Shown piece by piece: positions 8,330 to 16,895 of a stretch of DNA of 64,000 nt. Below the pieces are notes generated by a model. That model was not told the origin of the DNA, did not search any database, and saw only the letters and a program-made list of their open reading frames with translations. The DNA is from Pelomonas sp051857475 (GTDB lineage Bacteria; Pseudomonadota; Gammaproteobacteria; Burkholderiales; Burkholderiaceae_C), in the NCBI RefSeq assembly GCF_051857475.1, contig NZ_JBPZGZ010000002.1:1426001-1490000 (forward strand). Direction: 5' to 3'. How positions within the stretch are numbered: position 1 is the first letter of the stretch; each line of letters starts with the position of its first letter. The position numbers and the translations under genes were made by a program.

Positions 8330-9073
8330 TCATGAATTGAATCCGAGCACGTCGTTCATGCCGAACAGGCCGTTGCCCTTGATGACGCCCGCCAGGAAGC
8401 GCGCGCAGCGCAGGCTGCCCTGGGCGTAGATGGTGCGGTTGGTGGCCTTGTGGCTGACCTCGATGCGCTCGCCGATGCCGGCGAACAGCACGGTGTGGTC
8501 GCCGATGATGTCGCCGCCGCGCACGGTGGCGAAGCCGATGGTGGACGGGTCGCGCGCGCCGGTGACGCCTTCGCGGCCGTAGACGGCGCATGCCTTGAGG
8601 TCGCGGCCGACGGCGTCGGCGACCACCTGGCCCATCTGCAGGGCCGTGCCGCTGGGGGCATCCACCTTCATGCGGTGGTGGGCCTCGACGATCTCGATGT
8701 CATAGCCCTCGGCCAGCGCGCGGGCGGCCATGTCCAGCAGCTTGAGCACGACGTTGACGCCCACGCTCATGTTCGGCGCGAAGACGATGGCCGTGCGCTC
8801 GGCGTGCCTGGCGATCTCGGCCTTCTGGGTCTCGTCGAAGCCGGTCGTGCCGATGACGGCCTTGACGCCCAGGTCGGCGCAGACGGCCAGATGGGCCAGC
8901 GTCGCCTCGGGGCGGGTGAAGTCGATCATCACGTCGGCGCCGGCCAGGCCCGCGCGGACGTCGTCGCCCTTGTCCAGGGTGACGTGCAGCGCACAGTCAT
9001 CTGCCGCCTCGACGGCCTCGATCAGCATCTTGCCCATGCGCCCGGAGGCGCCCATGACGGCGACCTTGATCAC
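8330..9073 (-). CDS. dapB: 4-hydroxy-tetrahydrodipicolinate reductase
   Basis: A 247-residue cytoplasmic enzyme of the lysine and meso-diaminopimelate pathway, reducing the dihydrodipicolinate product of DapA with NAD(P)H. The nucleotide-binding loop is VAVMGASGRMGKML at the N-terminus; the catalytic signature EAHHRMKVDAPSGTA holds the His pair and Lys expected for DapB. It is slightly shorter than the enterobacterial enzyme. Its start overlaps the bamE stop by four bases (ATGA). Confidence 0.96.
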   Translation of the reverse strand: MIKVAVMGASGRMGKMLIEAVEAADDCALHVTLDKGDDVRAGLAGADVMIDFTRPEATLAHLAVCADLGVKAVIGTTGFDETQKAEIARHAERTAIVFAPNMSVGVNVVLKLLDMAARALAEGYDIEIVEAHHRMKVDAPSGTALQMGQVVADAVGRDLKACAVYGREGVTGARDPSTIGFATVRGGDIIGDHTVLFAGIGERIEVSHKATNRTIYAQGSLRCARFLAGVIKGNGLFGMNDVLGFNS

Positions 9074-9648
9074 GAACCCGACCCAGTCTTGGCGTCCAGC
9101 GGCGGGTAGGTGCGGCCCGGGGCCGGGCCTTCGGCGGCGGCCGTGGGAGCGGCGTCGGCGCTCTTCTTGGGCGGCGGCAGGGCGCCGCGCTCGGCTTCGC
9201 TCAGCTCCAGCTTGGGCGTCTTGCTGTCGGGCTTGAAGGTGTTGACGGCGGCGACGAACTCGTTCTCGGCCGGCAGATCGTCCGGCACCGTCAGTTCCTT
9301 GAGCTTGTCTTCGTCGAAGGTGGCGACGACCAAGCGCTGCTGATAGGCGGCGCCCTGGCGGCGGATGGTGAAGACGTAGTCCCAGCGCGACTCGTGGAAG
9401 ACGTCGGTCAGCAGCGGCGAACCGAGCAGGTCGCGCACCTGGGCCTTGGACATGCCAGGCTTGACGCGGGCCACCATTTCCTTGGTCAGCACATTGCCCT
9501 GCACGACCTCGACGCGATAGGGCGTCACGAAGCCGAGCACCTTTTCACCGGTGACGGTGGGCAGGGAATCCCAGGTGGGCAGATAGGAGCAGCCGCCGAG
9601 CAGCGCAAGCAGCGCAAGCAGCGGGAGAGAGGCAAGCAGGGGACGCAT
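9070..9648 (-). CDS. bamE: Outer-membrane assembly lipoprotein BamE
   Basis: A 192-residue lipoprotein. The signal ends in the lipobox LLGGC, followed by SYLPTWDSLP. The SmpA/OmlA fold is seen in VVQGNVLTKEMVARVKPGMS and the typical KAQVRDLLGSPLLTDVFHESRWDYVF. BamE supports beta-barrel insertion by the BAM complex at the outer membrane. The Pro/Ala-rich C-terminal tail (about 45 residues) is longer than in enteric BamE, as often in betaproteobacteria. It is divergent from fur, the usual Burkholderiales arrangement. Confidence 0.94.
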   Translation of the reverse strand: MRPLLASLPLLALLALLGGCSYLPTWDSLPTVTGEKVLGFVTPYRVEVVQGNVLTKEMVARVKPGMSKAQVRDLLGSPLLTDVFHESRWDYVFTIRRQGAAYQQRLVVATFDEDKLKELTVPDDLPAENEFVAAVNTFKPDSKTPKLELSEAERGALPPPKKSADAAPTAAAEGPAPGRTYPPLDAKTGSGS

Positions 9649-9760
9649 CGGGCGGCTGGCTGAAGGGCGGCAAGGGGACGGGAAGCGCCGGCCGGAAGAC
9701 CGGCTGGCTATGATCGGCGGATTCTAGCGGGGCCCTTTCCGGCTCCGCCGCCCGCCTGCC
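9649..9760. promoter_or_regulatory. Divergent bamE/fur promoter region
   Basis: This 112-base gap must hold promoters for both genes. A TATGAT hexamer at about 9708-9713 could be the -10 element for fur. I could not find a convincing Fur box by eye. Confidence 0.35.
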
Positions 9761-10204
9761 ATGCCCAGCTCCTCCCCCAAGAACCAGACCAGCGACATCA
9801 AGAACAGCGGCCTCAAGGCGACGCTGCCACGCATCAAGATCCTCGAGATCTTCCAGCGCGCGGCGCAGCGACACATGACCGCCGAAGATGTTTACAAGGC
9901 TTTGCTCGGCGAAGGCGCCGACATCGGCCTGGCGACGGTCTACCGCGTGCTGCAGCAGTTCGAGCAGGCCGGCCTGCTGAGCCGCAACCATTTCGAGACC
10001 GGCAAGGCCGTCTACGAGCTCAACGAGGGCCACCACCACGACCACCTGGTCTGCCTGAACTGCGGCAAGGTCGAGGAGTTCTTCGACTCCGGTATCGAGG
10101 AGCGCCAGCACGCCATCGCGAGCCAGCGCGGCTTCCAGCTGCAGGAGCACTCACTGGCGCTCTACGCCACCTGCATCAAGACCGACTGCCCCAACAAGAG
10201 CTGA
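9761..10204 (+). CDS. fur: Ferric uptake regulator Fur
   Basis: A 147-residue metal-dependent repressor. The winged-helix domain covers residues about 15-90 (AEDVYKALLGEGADIGLATVYRVL). Metal ligands are seen in the HHHDHLVCLNCGKVEEF segment, with further Cys in YATCIKTDC near the C-terminus. With Fe2+ bound it represses iron-uptake genes. It is divergent from bamE, and its stop codon abuts the stop of hprK (convergent, no spacer). Confidence 0.96.
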   Translation: MPSSSPKNQTSDIKNSGLKATLPRIKILEIFQRAAQRHMTAEDVYKALLGEGADIGLATVYRVLQQFEQAGLLSRNHFETGKAVYELNEGHHHDHLVCLNCGKVEEFFDSGIEERQHAIASQRGFQLQEHSLALYATCIKTDCPNKS

Positions 10205-11161
10205 TCAGTCCAGGGAGCCGTTGTCGATGGCGCGCTGGTGGCGCTCGACGAATTCCTTGTAGGTGTCGATACCGCGCAGCTGCAGGATGGTGTTGCGCAC
10301 CGCGGCCTCCACCAGCACGGCGAGGTTGCGGCCCGCGTCCACGGCGATGACGACCTTGCGCACCGGCATGCCCAGCACGTCCTCGTACAGGGGCTCGTAG
10401 GGCAGGCGCTCGAAGTCGCGCTCCATCGTCTCCTTGCGCACCAGGTGGACGATGAGCTTCAAGCGCATCTTGCGGCGCACGGCCGTCTCGCCAAAGATGG
10501 ACTTGATGTCCAGCAGGCCGATGCCGCGCACTTCCAGCAGGTTGAGCAGCAGCTCGGGGCAGCGGCCTTCGATGGCGGTCTGGGCGATGCGGAAGAAGTC
10601 GACCGCGTCGTCGGCCACCAGGCCGTGGCCGCGCGAGATCAGCTCCAGGCCGAGTTCGCTCTTGCCCAGGCCCGATTCGCCGGTCAGCAGCACGCCCAGG
10701 CCCAGGATGTCCATGAAGACGCCGTGGCGGGTGGTGCGGTTGGCGAACAGCTGGGACAGATAGCCGCGCACCAGGTCAATGACGTGGCCGGCGGATTCGT
10801 TGGTGCGGAACAGCGGGATCTCGGCGCGGTCGCACATGGCCACCAGGCGCGGCGGCGGCACGGTGTCGTCGGCAATGATGATGACCGGCGGCTCCAGCGT
10901 GACGATGCGCGAGATGCGCCGGTCCTGGATCTCGGTGCTTTCCTGGCTCAAATAGGCCACCTCGCGGCGGCCGACGATCTGCACCCGGTAGGGGTGGATG
11001 TAGTTCAGGTAGCCGACAAGGTCGGCGGCGCTCTGCGCATCGCGCACGGCGGCTTCGTCGAAGCGGCGCTCGGGGTGGGCGTGCCCGGCGATCCACTCCC
11101 ATCGAAGGGCTTCGCGGTGCTCTTCAAACAGCCGCTCGGCGCTGATCGAGGTGGGTTTCAA
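10205..11161 (-). CDS. hprK: HPr kinase/phosphorylase
   Basis: A 318-residue bifunctional enzyme that phosphorylates and dephosphorylates the serine of HPr. The P-loop is TGESGLGKSELGLEL, preceded by HGVFMDILGLG, and the family signature EVRGIGLLDIKSIFG follows. In betaproteobacteria it belongs to a truncated nitrogen-type PTS acting as a regulatory rather than sugar-uptake pathway; the adjacent ptsN supports that. No npr or ptsI gene is in the window. Confidence 0.95.
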   Translation of the reverse strand: MKPTSISAERLFEEHREALRWEWIAGHAHPERRFDEAAVRDAQSAADLVGYLNYIHPYRVQIVGRREVAYLSQESTEIQDRRISRIVTLEPPVIIIADDTVPPPRLVAMCDRAEIPLFRTNESAGHVIDLVRGYLSQLFANRTTRHGVFMDILGLGVLLTGESGLGKSELGLELISRGHGLVADDAVDFFRIAQTAIEGRCPELLLNLLEVRGIGLLDIKSIFGETAVRRKMRLKLIVHLVRKETMERDFERLPYEPLYEDVLGMPVRKVVIAVDAGRNLAVLVEAAVRNTILQLRGIDTYKEFVERHQRAIDNGSLD

Positions 11162-11198
11162 TTCAGATCAGGGTAAACGCGAAGCGGCGATCGGCGGC

Positions 11199-11669
11199 TC
11201 AAGCGACGGACTTCAGCGGCTCCCAGGCCGCGATCAGCTTGTGCAGGGTGGCGGCGTCGGGCTCGGCCTTGAGCTGCTCGCGCAGTTCGCGGTCGGACAG
11301 CATCTCGGCGATCTCGGACAGGATCTCCAGATGACGCTGGGTGGCCGCCTCAGGCACCAGCAAAAAGATCAGCAGGCCGACCGGCTCGTCGTCCGGTGCG
11401 TCGAAGCCGATGGGCTGGGCCAAGCGCAGCACGGCGGCCAGCGGGTTCTTCAGGCCCTTGACGCGTCCATGCGGGATGGCGACGCCATGGCCGAGGCCGG
11501 TCGAGCCCAGGCGCTCGCGGGCGAAGAGGTTGTCGGTGACCAGCGCACGGCCCATCTGGTGATGGTTTTCGAACAGCAAACCTGCGTGTTCAAAGGCGCG
11601 TTTCTTGCTAGACGCATCCACATTCACCAACACGTTGTCGGCGGGCAGGATGGCGGCGAGACGGTTCAT
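11199..11669 (-). CDS. ptsN: PTS IIA-like nitrogen regulatory protein
   Basis: A 156-residue EIIA-Ntr. The phosphorylated His lies in GLGHGVAIPHGRVKGL, and the domain (LFENHHQMGRALVTDNLFARE, LRLAQPIGFDAPDDEPVGLL) is complete. EIIA-Ntr tunes potassium transport and nitrogen/carbon balance by phosphorylation state. It sits 37 bases upstream of hprK on the same strand. On the minus strand upstream, a CATAAT hexamer near 11744-11749 could be its -10 box. Confidence 0.93.
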   Translation of the reverse strand: MNRLAAILPADNVLVNVDASSKKRAFEHAGLLFENHHQMGRALVTDNLFARERLGSTGLGHGVAIPHGRVKGLKNPLAAVLRLAQPIGFDAPDDEPVGLLIFLLVPEAATQRHLEILSEIAEMLSDRELREQLKAEPDAATLHKLIAAWEPLKSVA

Positions 11670-11883
11670 GGGTTGAGGCTCAGCGTTGGGGGCGCTTTCA
11701 AAGCGCGGCGTCTGCCGGGCGGGTGGGTCAATCAGAGCGTCAGATTATGGAACCCAGCGCCGTTTTGGGGTGGGCGGTAGACCCTAGACCCGTGGAAAAC
11801 GCCCCTGCACACCCATGAATGCGGGTTTTTGCGGCACTGCAGCAACAACCGATTGCCCCTGAGCGGCGCTCTATTGCGCATCG

Positions 11884-11910
11884 CAAAAACAAAAGCGGCC
11901 CGAAGGCCGC
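11884..11910 (-). terminator. Rho-independent terminator of hpf
   Basis: On the minus strand GCGGCC, a TTCG loop and GGCCGC form a perfect 6-bp stem (11895-11910), followed by TTTTGTTTTT. It lies just after the hpf stop, so hpf is terminated separately from ptsN. Confidence 0.85.
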
Positions 11911-11930
11911 CGTGAGATGAGTTGGCAGGC

Positions 11931-12272
11931 TCAGCGTGCCGGCACCTCGAGGCGCTTGGCCGAGGCGTGGTGGTGATCCTGCACCTTGTCCTTGTGGCGG
12001 CAGACCTGGCGGTCCAGCTTGTCCATCAGTTGGTCAATGGCGGCGTATAGATCCTCGTGGGACTGTTCCACGAAGATGTCGCGGCCCTTCACGTGCAGCG
12101 TGACTTCAGCGCGCTGGCGTCGTTCCTTCTCCTTTTGCTTCTCTACGGTCAGCAGGACGTTGATATCAACAACCTGGTCGAAGTGGCGAGTCACACGGTC
12201 CAGCTTGGTTAGCACGTACTCGCGCAGCGCCGGGGTGACTTCGAGATGATGGCCACTGATCGTCAGATTCAT
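11931..12272 (-). CDS. hpf: Ribosome hibernation promoting factor (short HPF)
   Basis: A 113-residue protein with the HPF/YfiA fold (MNLTISGHHLEVTPALREYV, VTLHVKGRDIFVEQSHEDLYAAIDQLMDKLDRQ). It binds the 30S decoding region and promotes inactive 100S dimers in stationary phase. It lacks the C-terminal dimerisation domain of long HPF. A strong AGGAGG ribosome-binding site lies 6 bases before the ATG. The usual upstream partner rpoN is absent here; a 405-base gap follows instead. Confidence 0.93.
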   Translation of the reverse strand: MNLTISGHHLEVTPALREYVLTKLDRVTRHFDQVVDINVLLTVEKQKEKERRQRAEVTLHVKGRDIFVEQSHEDLYAAIDQLMDKLDRQVCRHKDKVQDHHHASAKRLEVPAR

Positions 12273-12677
12273 AAAGCCTCCTTTCAGAGGGATGGGACGG
12301 AAAACAAACCAGAAAACTAAGACGAAGGGGAGGAGGGAGAGGAGGGGTCTTTCGGGTAGCGGAGGTGGGTGGGAGTGGGGGAATCGACGAGCCCAGTTTG
12401 CTCGCGAAGCCGCTGCGTGACAAGGGGATGACGGTGACCGTTTGTCGGCTGGAGGGCCTCGTTTTTGCGGCTTCTTTCACGTCTTGCGCGGGTGCAATAA
12501 TCCTCGGATTCCCCCTACGGAGAGCTTCTTGGACAGCGATCACCCTCGGTGACCGTCCACTCCCGCCGCCGGCCTGTCTGAGGCCCGCCCGCCCGGAGTG
12601 AGACGGTTGACTGAATCCCGCCACCCCGGACGGCGCCAGCCGTCGTCCCCCTTCGCCAGCCTTGCTGGAGACGATGC
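12273..12677. other. Intergenic region between hpf and corA with possible corA leader
   Basis: I see no gene. Bases 12323-12380 are strongly purine-biased with many G runs. Nearer corA are a TCACC/GGTGA hairpin (about 12539-12551) and a perfect 6-bp GACGGC/GCCGTC stem with a 4-base loop (12629-12644), which could form a structured 5' leader. No known riboswitch consensus was recognised. Confidence 0.35.
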
Positions 12678-13667
12678 ATGCTGAATGTGTTCACGCTGGA
12701 CAACGGGCGCCTGAAGGGCGGCCTGTTCCAGGAAGAAATCGAAACTGCCGAGGACCTGGCCCAGTCGCGCCCGGTCTGGGTTGACCTGGAGAGCCCGAGC
12801 GCCGAGGAAAAGGGCTGGATCCGCGATCGCTTCGGCCTGACCATCCCTGAAGACATCGTCGACGAGGATCTGGAGGAGTCGGCCCGCTTCTACGAGGAAG
12901 ACAACGGCGAGCTGCACATCCGCTCAGACTTTCTGATCGAGGGCGATGACAGCCAGGATGGCAAGCCCGCACGCAATGTGCGCGTCGCCTTCATCCTCTT
13001 CAACAACGTGCTGTTCTCCATCCACAACGAGGACCTGCCGGTGTTCCGCCTGCTGCGCCTGCGCGCGCGTCGCATCCCGGCCCTCATCGAAGACGCCAAG
13101 GATGTGCTGCTCAAGCTCTACGACGCCGACGCCGAGTACTCGGCGGACGTGCTGGAAGGCATCTACGACAAGCTGGAGCTTGTCAGCGCCCGCGTGCTGA
13201 AGAGCGACGTGACCGATGCCGAGGCCGGCGAAGTGCTGGGATCAATAGCCCGCGAGGAAGACTTGAACGGCCGCATCCGCCGCAACGTCATGGACACGCG
13301 CCGCGCGGTCAGCTTCATGATGCGCAGCCGCATGCTGAACGCCGAGCAGTTCGAGGAGTCGCGCCAGATCCTGCGCGACATCGACTCGCTGGACTCGCAC
13401 ACGGCCTTCCTGTTCGACAAGATCAACTTCCTGATGGACGCCACCGTCGGCTTCATCAACATCAACCAGAACAAGATCATCAAGATCTTCTCGGTGGCCA
13501 GTGTCGCCCTGCTGCCGCCCACGCTGATCGCGTCCATCTACGGCATGAACTTCAAGAACATGCCCGAGCTGGAGTCGGCCTGGGGCTATCCGTTCGCCCT
13601 CGTGTTGATGCTGATCTCCGTCGCCGCACCCTTCATCTACTTCCGTCGCAAAGGATGGCTGAAGTAG
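12678..13667 (+). CDS. corA: CorA-type magnesium/cobalt transporter
   Basis: A 329-residue inner-membrane divalent-cation channel. The long cytoplasmic domain ends in the stalk helix, then two C-terminal helices follow; the signature GMN is in SIYGMNFKNMPELESAWGYP, and the tail FRRKGWLK is typical. Length matches the family. The ATG at 12678 is preceded by GGAG. It stands alone, so it is likely monocistronic. Confidence 0.94.
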   Translation: MLNVFTLDNGRLKGGLFQEEIETAEDLAQSRPVWVDLESPSAEEKGWIRDRFGLTIPEDIVDEDLEESARFYEEDNGELHIRSDFLIEGDDSQDGKPARNVRVAFILFNNVLFSIHNEDLPVFRLLRLRARRIPALIEDAKDVLLKLYDADAEYSADVLEGIYDKLELVSARVLKSDVTDAEAGEVLGSIAREEDLNGRIRRNVMDTRRAVSFMMRSRMLNAEQFEESRQILRDIDSLDSHTAFLFDKINFLMDATVGFININQNKIIKIFSVASVALLPPTLIASIYGMNFKNMPELESAWGYPFALVLMLISVAAPFIYFRRKGWLK

Positions 13668-13687
13668 TCACTCCCGGCCGTGCATGA

Positions 13688-13716
13688 AAAAGGCCCGCGT
13701 CGTGATGGCGCGGGCC
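13688..13716. terminator. Hairpin downstream of corA
   Basis: GGCCCGCG (13692-13699) pairs with CGCGGGCC (13709-13716). A run of A precedes it, so the U-tract would be on the minus-strand transcript; for corA it would work only weakly. Confidence 0.5.
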
Positions 13717-14136
13717 CTGGTCATAAAAGCGGTCGCAGAACGCCTCGAAGCCAACGAGGGAGGGAGGGAGGAGGAGGAGAACGGCTTGCGAGATTGCTGC
13801 TCTGATTCAGAGAGGTTGCGCGACCTAAATTCCTGGTTGAACGGAGAGTGCGGCGTCGAGCCGGACTCGGGTTTTCACTGGTGTGTAGCTTGAGAGTGGA
13901 TGCCGAACGCGGAATTCCAAGGGGCTGTACCGGGTTCCTGTGACGATTGTTGTCCTCGTCTTGGGCTGTCTCACATCACCCCGCGCCGCGGCAGCAGGAA
14001 TACAAACAGTAGGACGTGTAAGCCGCTTTGTCGAATATTTCCAGGCGTGTTCCGCACGGCCCGACCCGTCGCGGCAGGAATCGACTACCGTCCCCACCTT
14101 GTCCAGGGCGAGCCATGAGCGATTCGAGGGCCTGAG
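13717..14136. other. 420-base intergenic region before the MerR gene
   Basis: I see no supported gene. It holds a G-rich run (13758-13778) with three consecutive GGGA units that could fold as a G-quadruplex, and an imperfect TACA...TGTA inverted pair (14001-14020) that might be an operator for the MerR protein downstream. Confidence 0.35.
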
Positions 14137-15063
14137 ATGACTGACCCCGCCAGCGGCATCGGCATCGCCGCCGTCGAGCGCGATACCGGCATCCACAAGG
14201 AGACGCTGCGTGTCTGGGAGCGCCGCTACGGCTTCCCGTCGCCCCAGCGCGATGCCTCCGGCGAACGCCTCTACCCGCCCGAGCAGGTGCAGCGCCTGCG
14301 CCTGCTGAAGCGGCTGCTGGATGCGGGTCATCGCCCCGGCCGCGTTGTCCCGGCGCCGGCTCAGGAGCTGTCGGTCCTGTTGCAGCCGCCGGTCCCGCCT
14401 GATCCGGGCGCCGCACCTCAGGCGCCGGAGATCGCCGCCTGCGTCGCCCTGCTGCAAGTCCATGACGCGGCCGGGCTGCGGAACGCCCTGTCGCAGGCCC
14501 TGCTGCGCCGCGGCCTGTCAGGCGCCGTCCTCGAGGTCTTCGCGCCGCTGACCGTCCGCGTTGGCGAGTTGTGGATGGGCGGCCGCCTGCAGGTCTTCCA
14601 GGCGCATCTTTTCGGCGAAGCCCTGCAGACCGTGCTGCGGCAGGCTCTGCACACGCTGCCGTGCGCCCAGGGCCGCCAGCCGCGGGCGCTGCTGACGACG
14701 CTGCCGGGTGAGGGCCATGCCCTGGGCCTGCTGATGGTCGAGGCGCTGCTGGGCCTGGAGGGGGCGGTCTGCCTGCCGCTGGGCCCGCAGACGCCGCTGA
14801 CCCAGTTGCCGGTCGCAGCGCAGGCCTACCAGGCCGACGTGGTCGTGCTGAGCTTCAGCGGCCAACTGCCGCAGCGGGCCGTGCTGGACGGCTTGTCCAG
14901 CCTGCGGACGCAACTGCCCGCCACCGTTGAAATCTGGGCCAGCAGCAGCAGCCGGGCACTGCGTTTGCCGGGGTGTCCGGAGGGCGTTCGCTGCCTTGAC
15001 GGGCTGGCCGCCATCGCTGCAGAAATGACACGCTGCCGCGAACTTTTAGAATGCCGCCTCTAG
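14137..15063 (+). CDS. MerR-family regulator with cobalamin-binding-like domain (CarH/LitR type)
   Basis: A 308-residue protein. Residues 8-75 are a MerR winged helix (IHKETLRVWERRYGFPSPQRD). The C-terminal half resembles the four-helix and Rossmann parts of B12-dependent photoreceptors of the CarH group. His194 sits in an E-x-H-x-x-G motif (EGHALG), the position of the lower axial cobalamin ligand. The upper W-x9-E-H motif appears as Trp146-x9-Ala156-His157, so the Glu is replaced. Cobalamin binding and light sensing are therefore possible but not certain. It starts 13 bases upstream of a ferritin-like gene and probably controls it. Confidence 0.82.
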   Translation: MTDPASGIGIAAVERDTGIHKETLRVWERRYGFPSPQRDASGERLYPPEQVQRLRLLKRLLDAGHRPGRVVPAPAQELSVLLQPPVPPDPGAAPQAPEIAACVALLQVHDAAGLRNALSQALLRRGLSGAVLEVFAPLTVRVGELWMGGRLQVFQAHLFGEALQTVLRQALHTLPCAQGRQPRALLTTLPGEGHALGLLMVEALLGLEGAVCLPLGPQTPLTQLPVAAQAYQADVVVLSFSGQLPQRAVLDGLSSLRTQLPATVEIWASSSSRALRLPGCPEGVRCLDGLAAIAAEMTRCRELLECRL

Positions 15064-15076
15064 ACGAGGATTTCTC

Positions 15077-15943
15077 ATGCTTTACCCCGAACTGTTCAAG
15101 CAACTCGAAGCCGTGCGCTGGAACATGGACCGCGACATTCCGTGGGACAAGTTCGACGCATCCCTGCTGAGCGACGAACAGGCCCAGACCATCAAGATGA
15201 ACGCCATCACCGAGTGGTCGGCACTGCCGGCCACCGAGATGTTCCTGCGCGACAACCGCGAGGACAGCGACTTCTCGGCCTTCATGTCGGTCTGGTTCTT
15301 CGAGGAACAGAAGCACAGCCTGGTGCTGATCGAATACCTCAAGCGCTTCCGCCCCGACCTCGTGCCCACCGAGCAGGAGCTGCACGAGGTGCGTTTCGAC
15401 TTCGACCCGGCGCCGGCGCTGGAAACGCTGATGATGCATTTCTGCGGCGAGATCCGCCTCAACCACTGGTACCGCCGTGCGTCCGAGTGGCACAACGAGC
15501 CTGTCATCAAGGCCATCTACGAAACCCTGTCGCGCGACGAGGCCCGCCATGGCGGCGCCTATCTGCGCTACATGAAGCGTGCCATGGCCAAGTTCGGCGA
15601 CGAGGCCCGCGCCGCTTTCGCCAAGGTCGGCGTGCTGATGGCGAGCGCGCGCCGCACCGCCCAGGCCCTGCACCCGACCAATCTGCACGTCAACGCCAAG
15701 CTGTTCCCGCGCGACACCATCCAGAGCCGCCTGCCCGACCCCGAGTGGCTGGAGCGCTGGCTGGACACGCAGATCCAGTTCGACTCGGTCTGGGAGAACA
15801 AGGTTGTCGAGCGCATCCTGCACAACATGAGCCTGCTGATGGACCGCAGCTTCGCCACCGTGCAGGAGCTCAACCGCTTCCGCAAGGAAATGGCGGCCCG
15901 CATCGTCAATCCGTCTTCGGGCGAAGGCCTGGCACCCGCCTGA
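15077..15943 (+). CDS. Ferritin-like diiron protein (acyl-ACP desaturase-like)
   Basis: A 288-residue alpha-helical protein with two diiron half-sites: FFEEQKH (about residues 75-80) and DEARHGG (154-160), with further Glu at about 46 and 125. This pattern fits the ferritin-like superfamily and is closest to type 2 (soluble) acyl-ACP desaturases. The substrate is unknown. Immediate coupling to a MerR/B12-type regulator suggests light- or stress-controlled expression. A ribosome-binding site (GAGGA) precedes the ATG, and a strong terminator follows. Confidence 0.8.
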   Translation: MLYPELFKQLEAVRWNMDRDIPWDKFDASLLSDEQAQTIKMNAITEWSALPATEMFLRDNREDSDFSAFMSVWFFEEQKHSLVLIEYLKRFRPDLVPTEQELHEVRFDFDPAPALETLMMHFCGEIRLNHWYRRASEWHNEPVIKAIYETLSRDEARHGGAYLRYMKRAMAKFGDEARAAFAKVGVLMASARRTAQALHPTNLHVNAKLFPRDTIQSRLPDPEWLERWLDTQIQFDSVWENKVVERILHNMSLLMDRSFATVQELNRFRKEMAARIVNPSSGEGLAPA

Positions 15944-15963
15944 CACCGCGCGGCGCCAACAAG

Positions 15964-15990
15964 AAACGGGGCCGCGGCCCCGTTTTGCTT
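15964..15990 (+). terminator. Strong terminator after the ferritin-like gene
   Basis: AAACGGGGCC (15964-15973) and GGCCCCGTTT (15976-15985) form a 10-bp stem followed by TGCTTTT. The symmetric A and T flanks mean it may also serve the convergent ABC operon on the minus strand. Confidence 0.85.
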
Positions 15991-16006
15991 TTGGACGAGC
16001 AACCGA

Positions 16007-16876
16007 TCAGGCGCCACGCGCCCGCTTCATCACCACCAGGGCGAAGCCGGCGGCTGCCACGGCGGTCCAGCCCAGGAACTGCAGCGAGGCCAGCTCGGCC
16101 AGCGTGCGGCCCAGGTCCTGGGCCATCCACGCCCACAGGTTCTCGCCCGAGGACATCAGCGCCGCCTTCAGGCCATGTTCGTCGCCCACCAGGGTGTGGT
16201 TGAGGCGATTGTTCCAGTCGCCCAGCACTTCCAGCGGCCAGTCGATGCTGTAGACCTTGTGCAGCACCAGGGTGACGACGAAACCGCCGACGAAGACCAG
16301 GGGCACGCCCAGGCGCTTGAGCCAGGCGGAGGCTGCCATCAGCACGAAGATCATCGGCGCCAGCCACAGCAGCAGCGGCACGGTGCCGATCAGGCCACGC
16401 ACCAGCAGCGGCAGGGCGGCAGAGATGACTTCGCCCCAGTTCAACGAGAGCGCTTCGCTGAAGCCCACCTTGCTGCCCAGCACCGACATTGCGATCGGGA
16501 TGCCGAACAGCGCGCCGATGACGGCGCCGCCCAGGGGTGCCAGCCAGGCATGGGCCAGCACCGTTGCGGCTACGCTTTCGCTCGGGCGTCCCGGCAGGGA
16601 CAGCCAGAACTCGATGGAGCGATCCTGGGCGTCGCGCCGTGCCAGGCCCGGCAGCTGGAACAGCGCCACCAGCAGGCAGACGACAAAGACCGTGGCAGCG
16701 CTCAGCAGCAGCATGGCCAGGGCCAGCAGCTCCATGTGCTCGGTCGGCAGGCCCTGCACCTGGCCGAAGGGCAGCATGGCCAGGAACAGCACGGGCGGTG
16801 CGAAGGCGGCGATCAGCCAGCCGCGCTTGTGCTGCATCCATTCGCGCAGCAGCAGGGTGGGGAGGTGGGAACTCAT
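16007..16876 (-). CDS. ABC transporter permease
   Basis: A 289-residue inner-membrane protein with about six hydrophobic segments (LLALAMLLLSAATVFVVCLL, GGAVIGALFGIPIAMSVLG, GLIGTVPLLLWLAPMIFVLM, LGVPLVFVGGFVVTLVL and a C-terminal helix). It begins MSSHLPTLLLREWMQHKRGW, typical of ABC-2-type export permeases. It follows the ATP-binding gene by 19 bases and a GntR regulator, the layout of YtrA-type export operons. The substrate is unknown; antibiotic or envelope-stress export is usual for this arrangement. Confidence 0.85.
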   Translation of the reverse strand: MSSHLPTLLLREWMQHKRGWLIAAFAPPVLFLAMLPFGQVQGLPTEHMELLALAMLLLSAATVFVVCLLVALFQLPGLARRDAQDRSIEFWLSLPGRPSESVAATVLAHAWLAPLGGAVIGALFGIPIAMSVLGSKVGFSEALSLNWGEVISAALPLLVRGLIGTVPLLLWLAPMIFVLMAASAWLKRLGVPLVFVGGFVVTLVLHKVYSIDWPLEVLGDWNNRLNHTLVGDEHGLKAALMSSGENLWAWMAQDLGRTLAELASLQFLGWTAVAAAGFALVVMKRARGA

Positions 16877-16895
16877 GACGGCATCTCCTTGGGGT

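Noticed and set aside
13684..13893. 69-codon frame after corA
   Set aside because: It runs through a terminator hairpin and a G-rich repeat; no ribosome-binding site.
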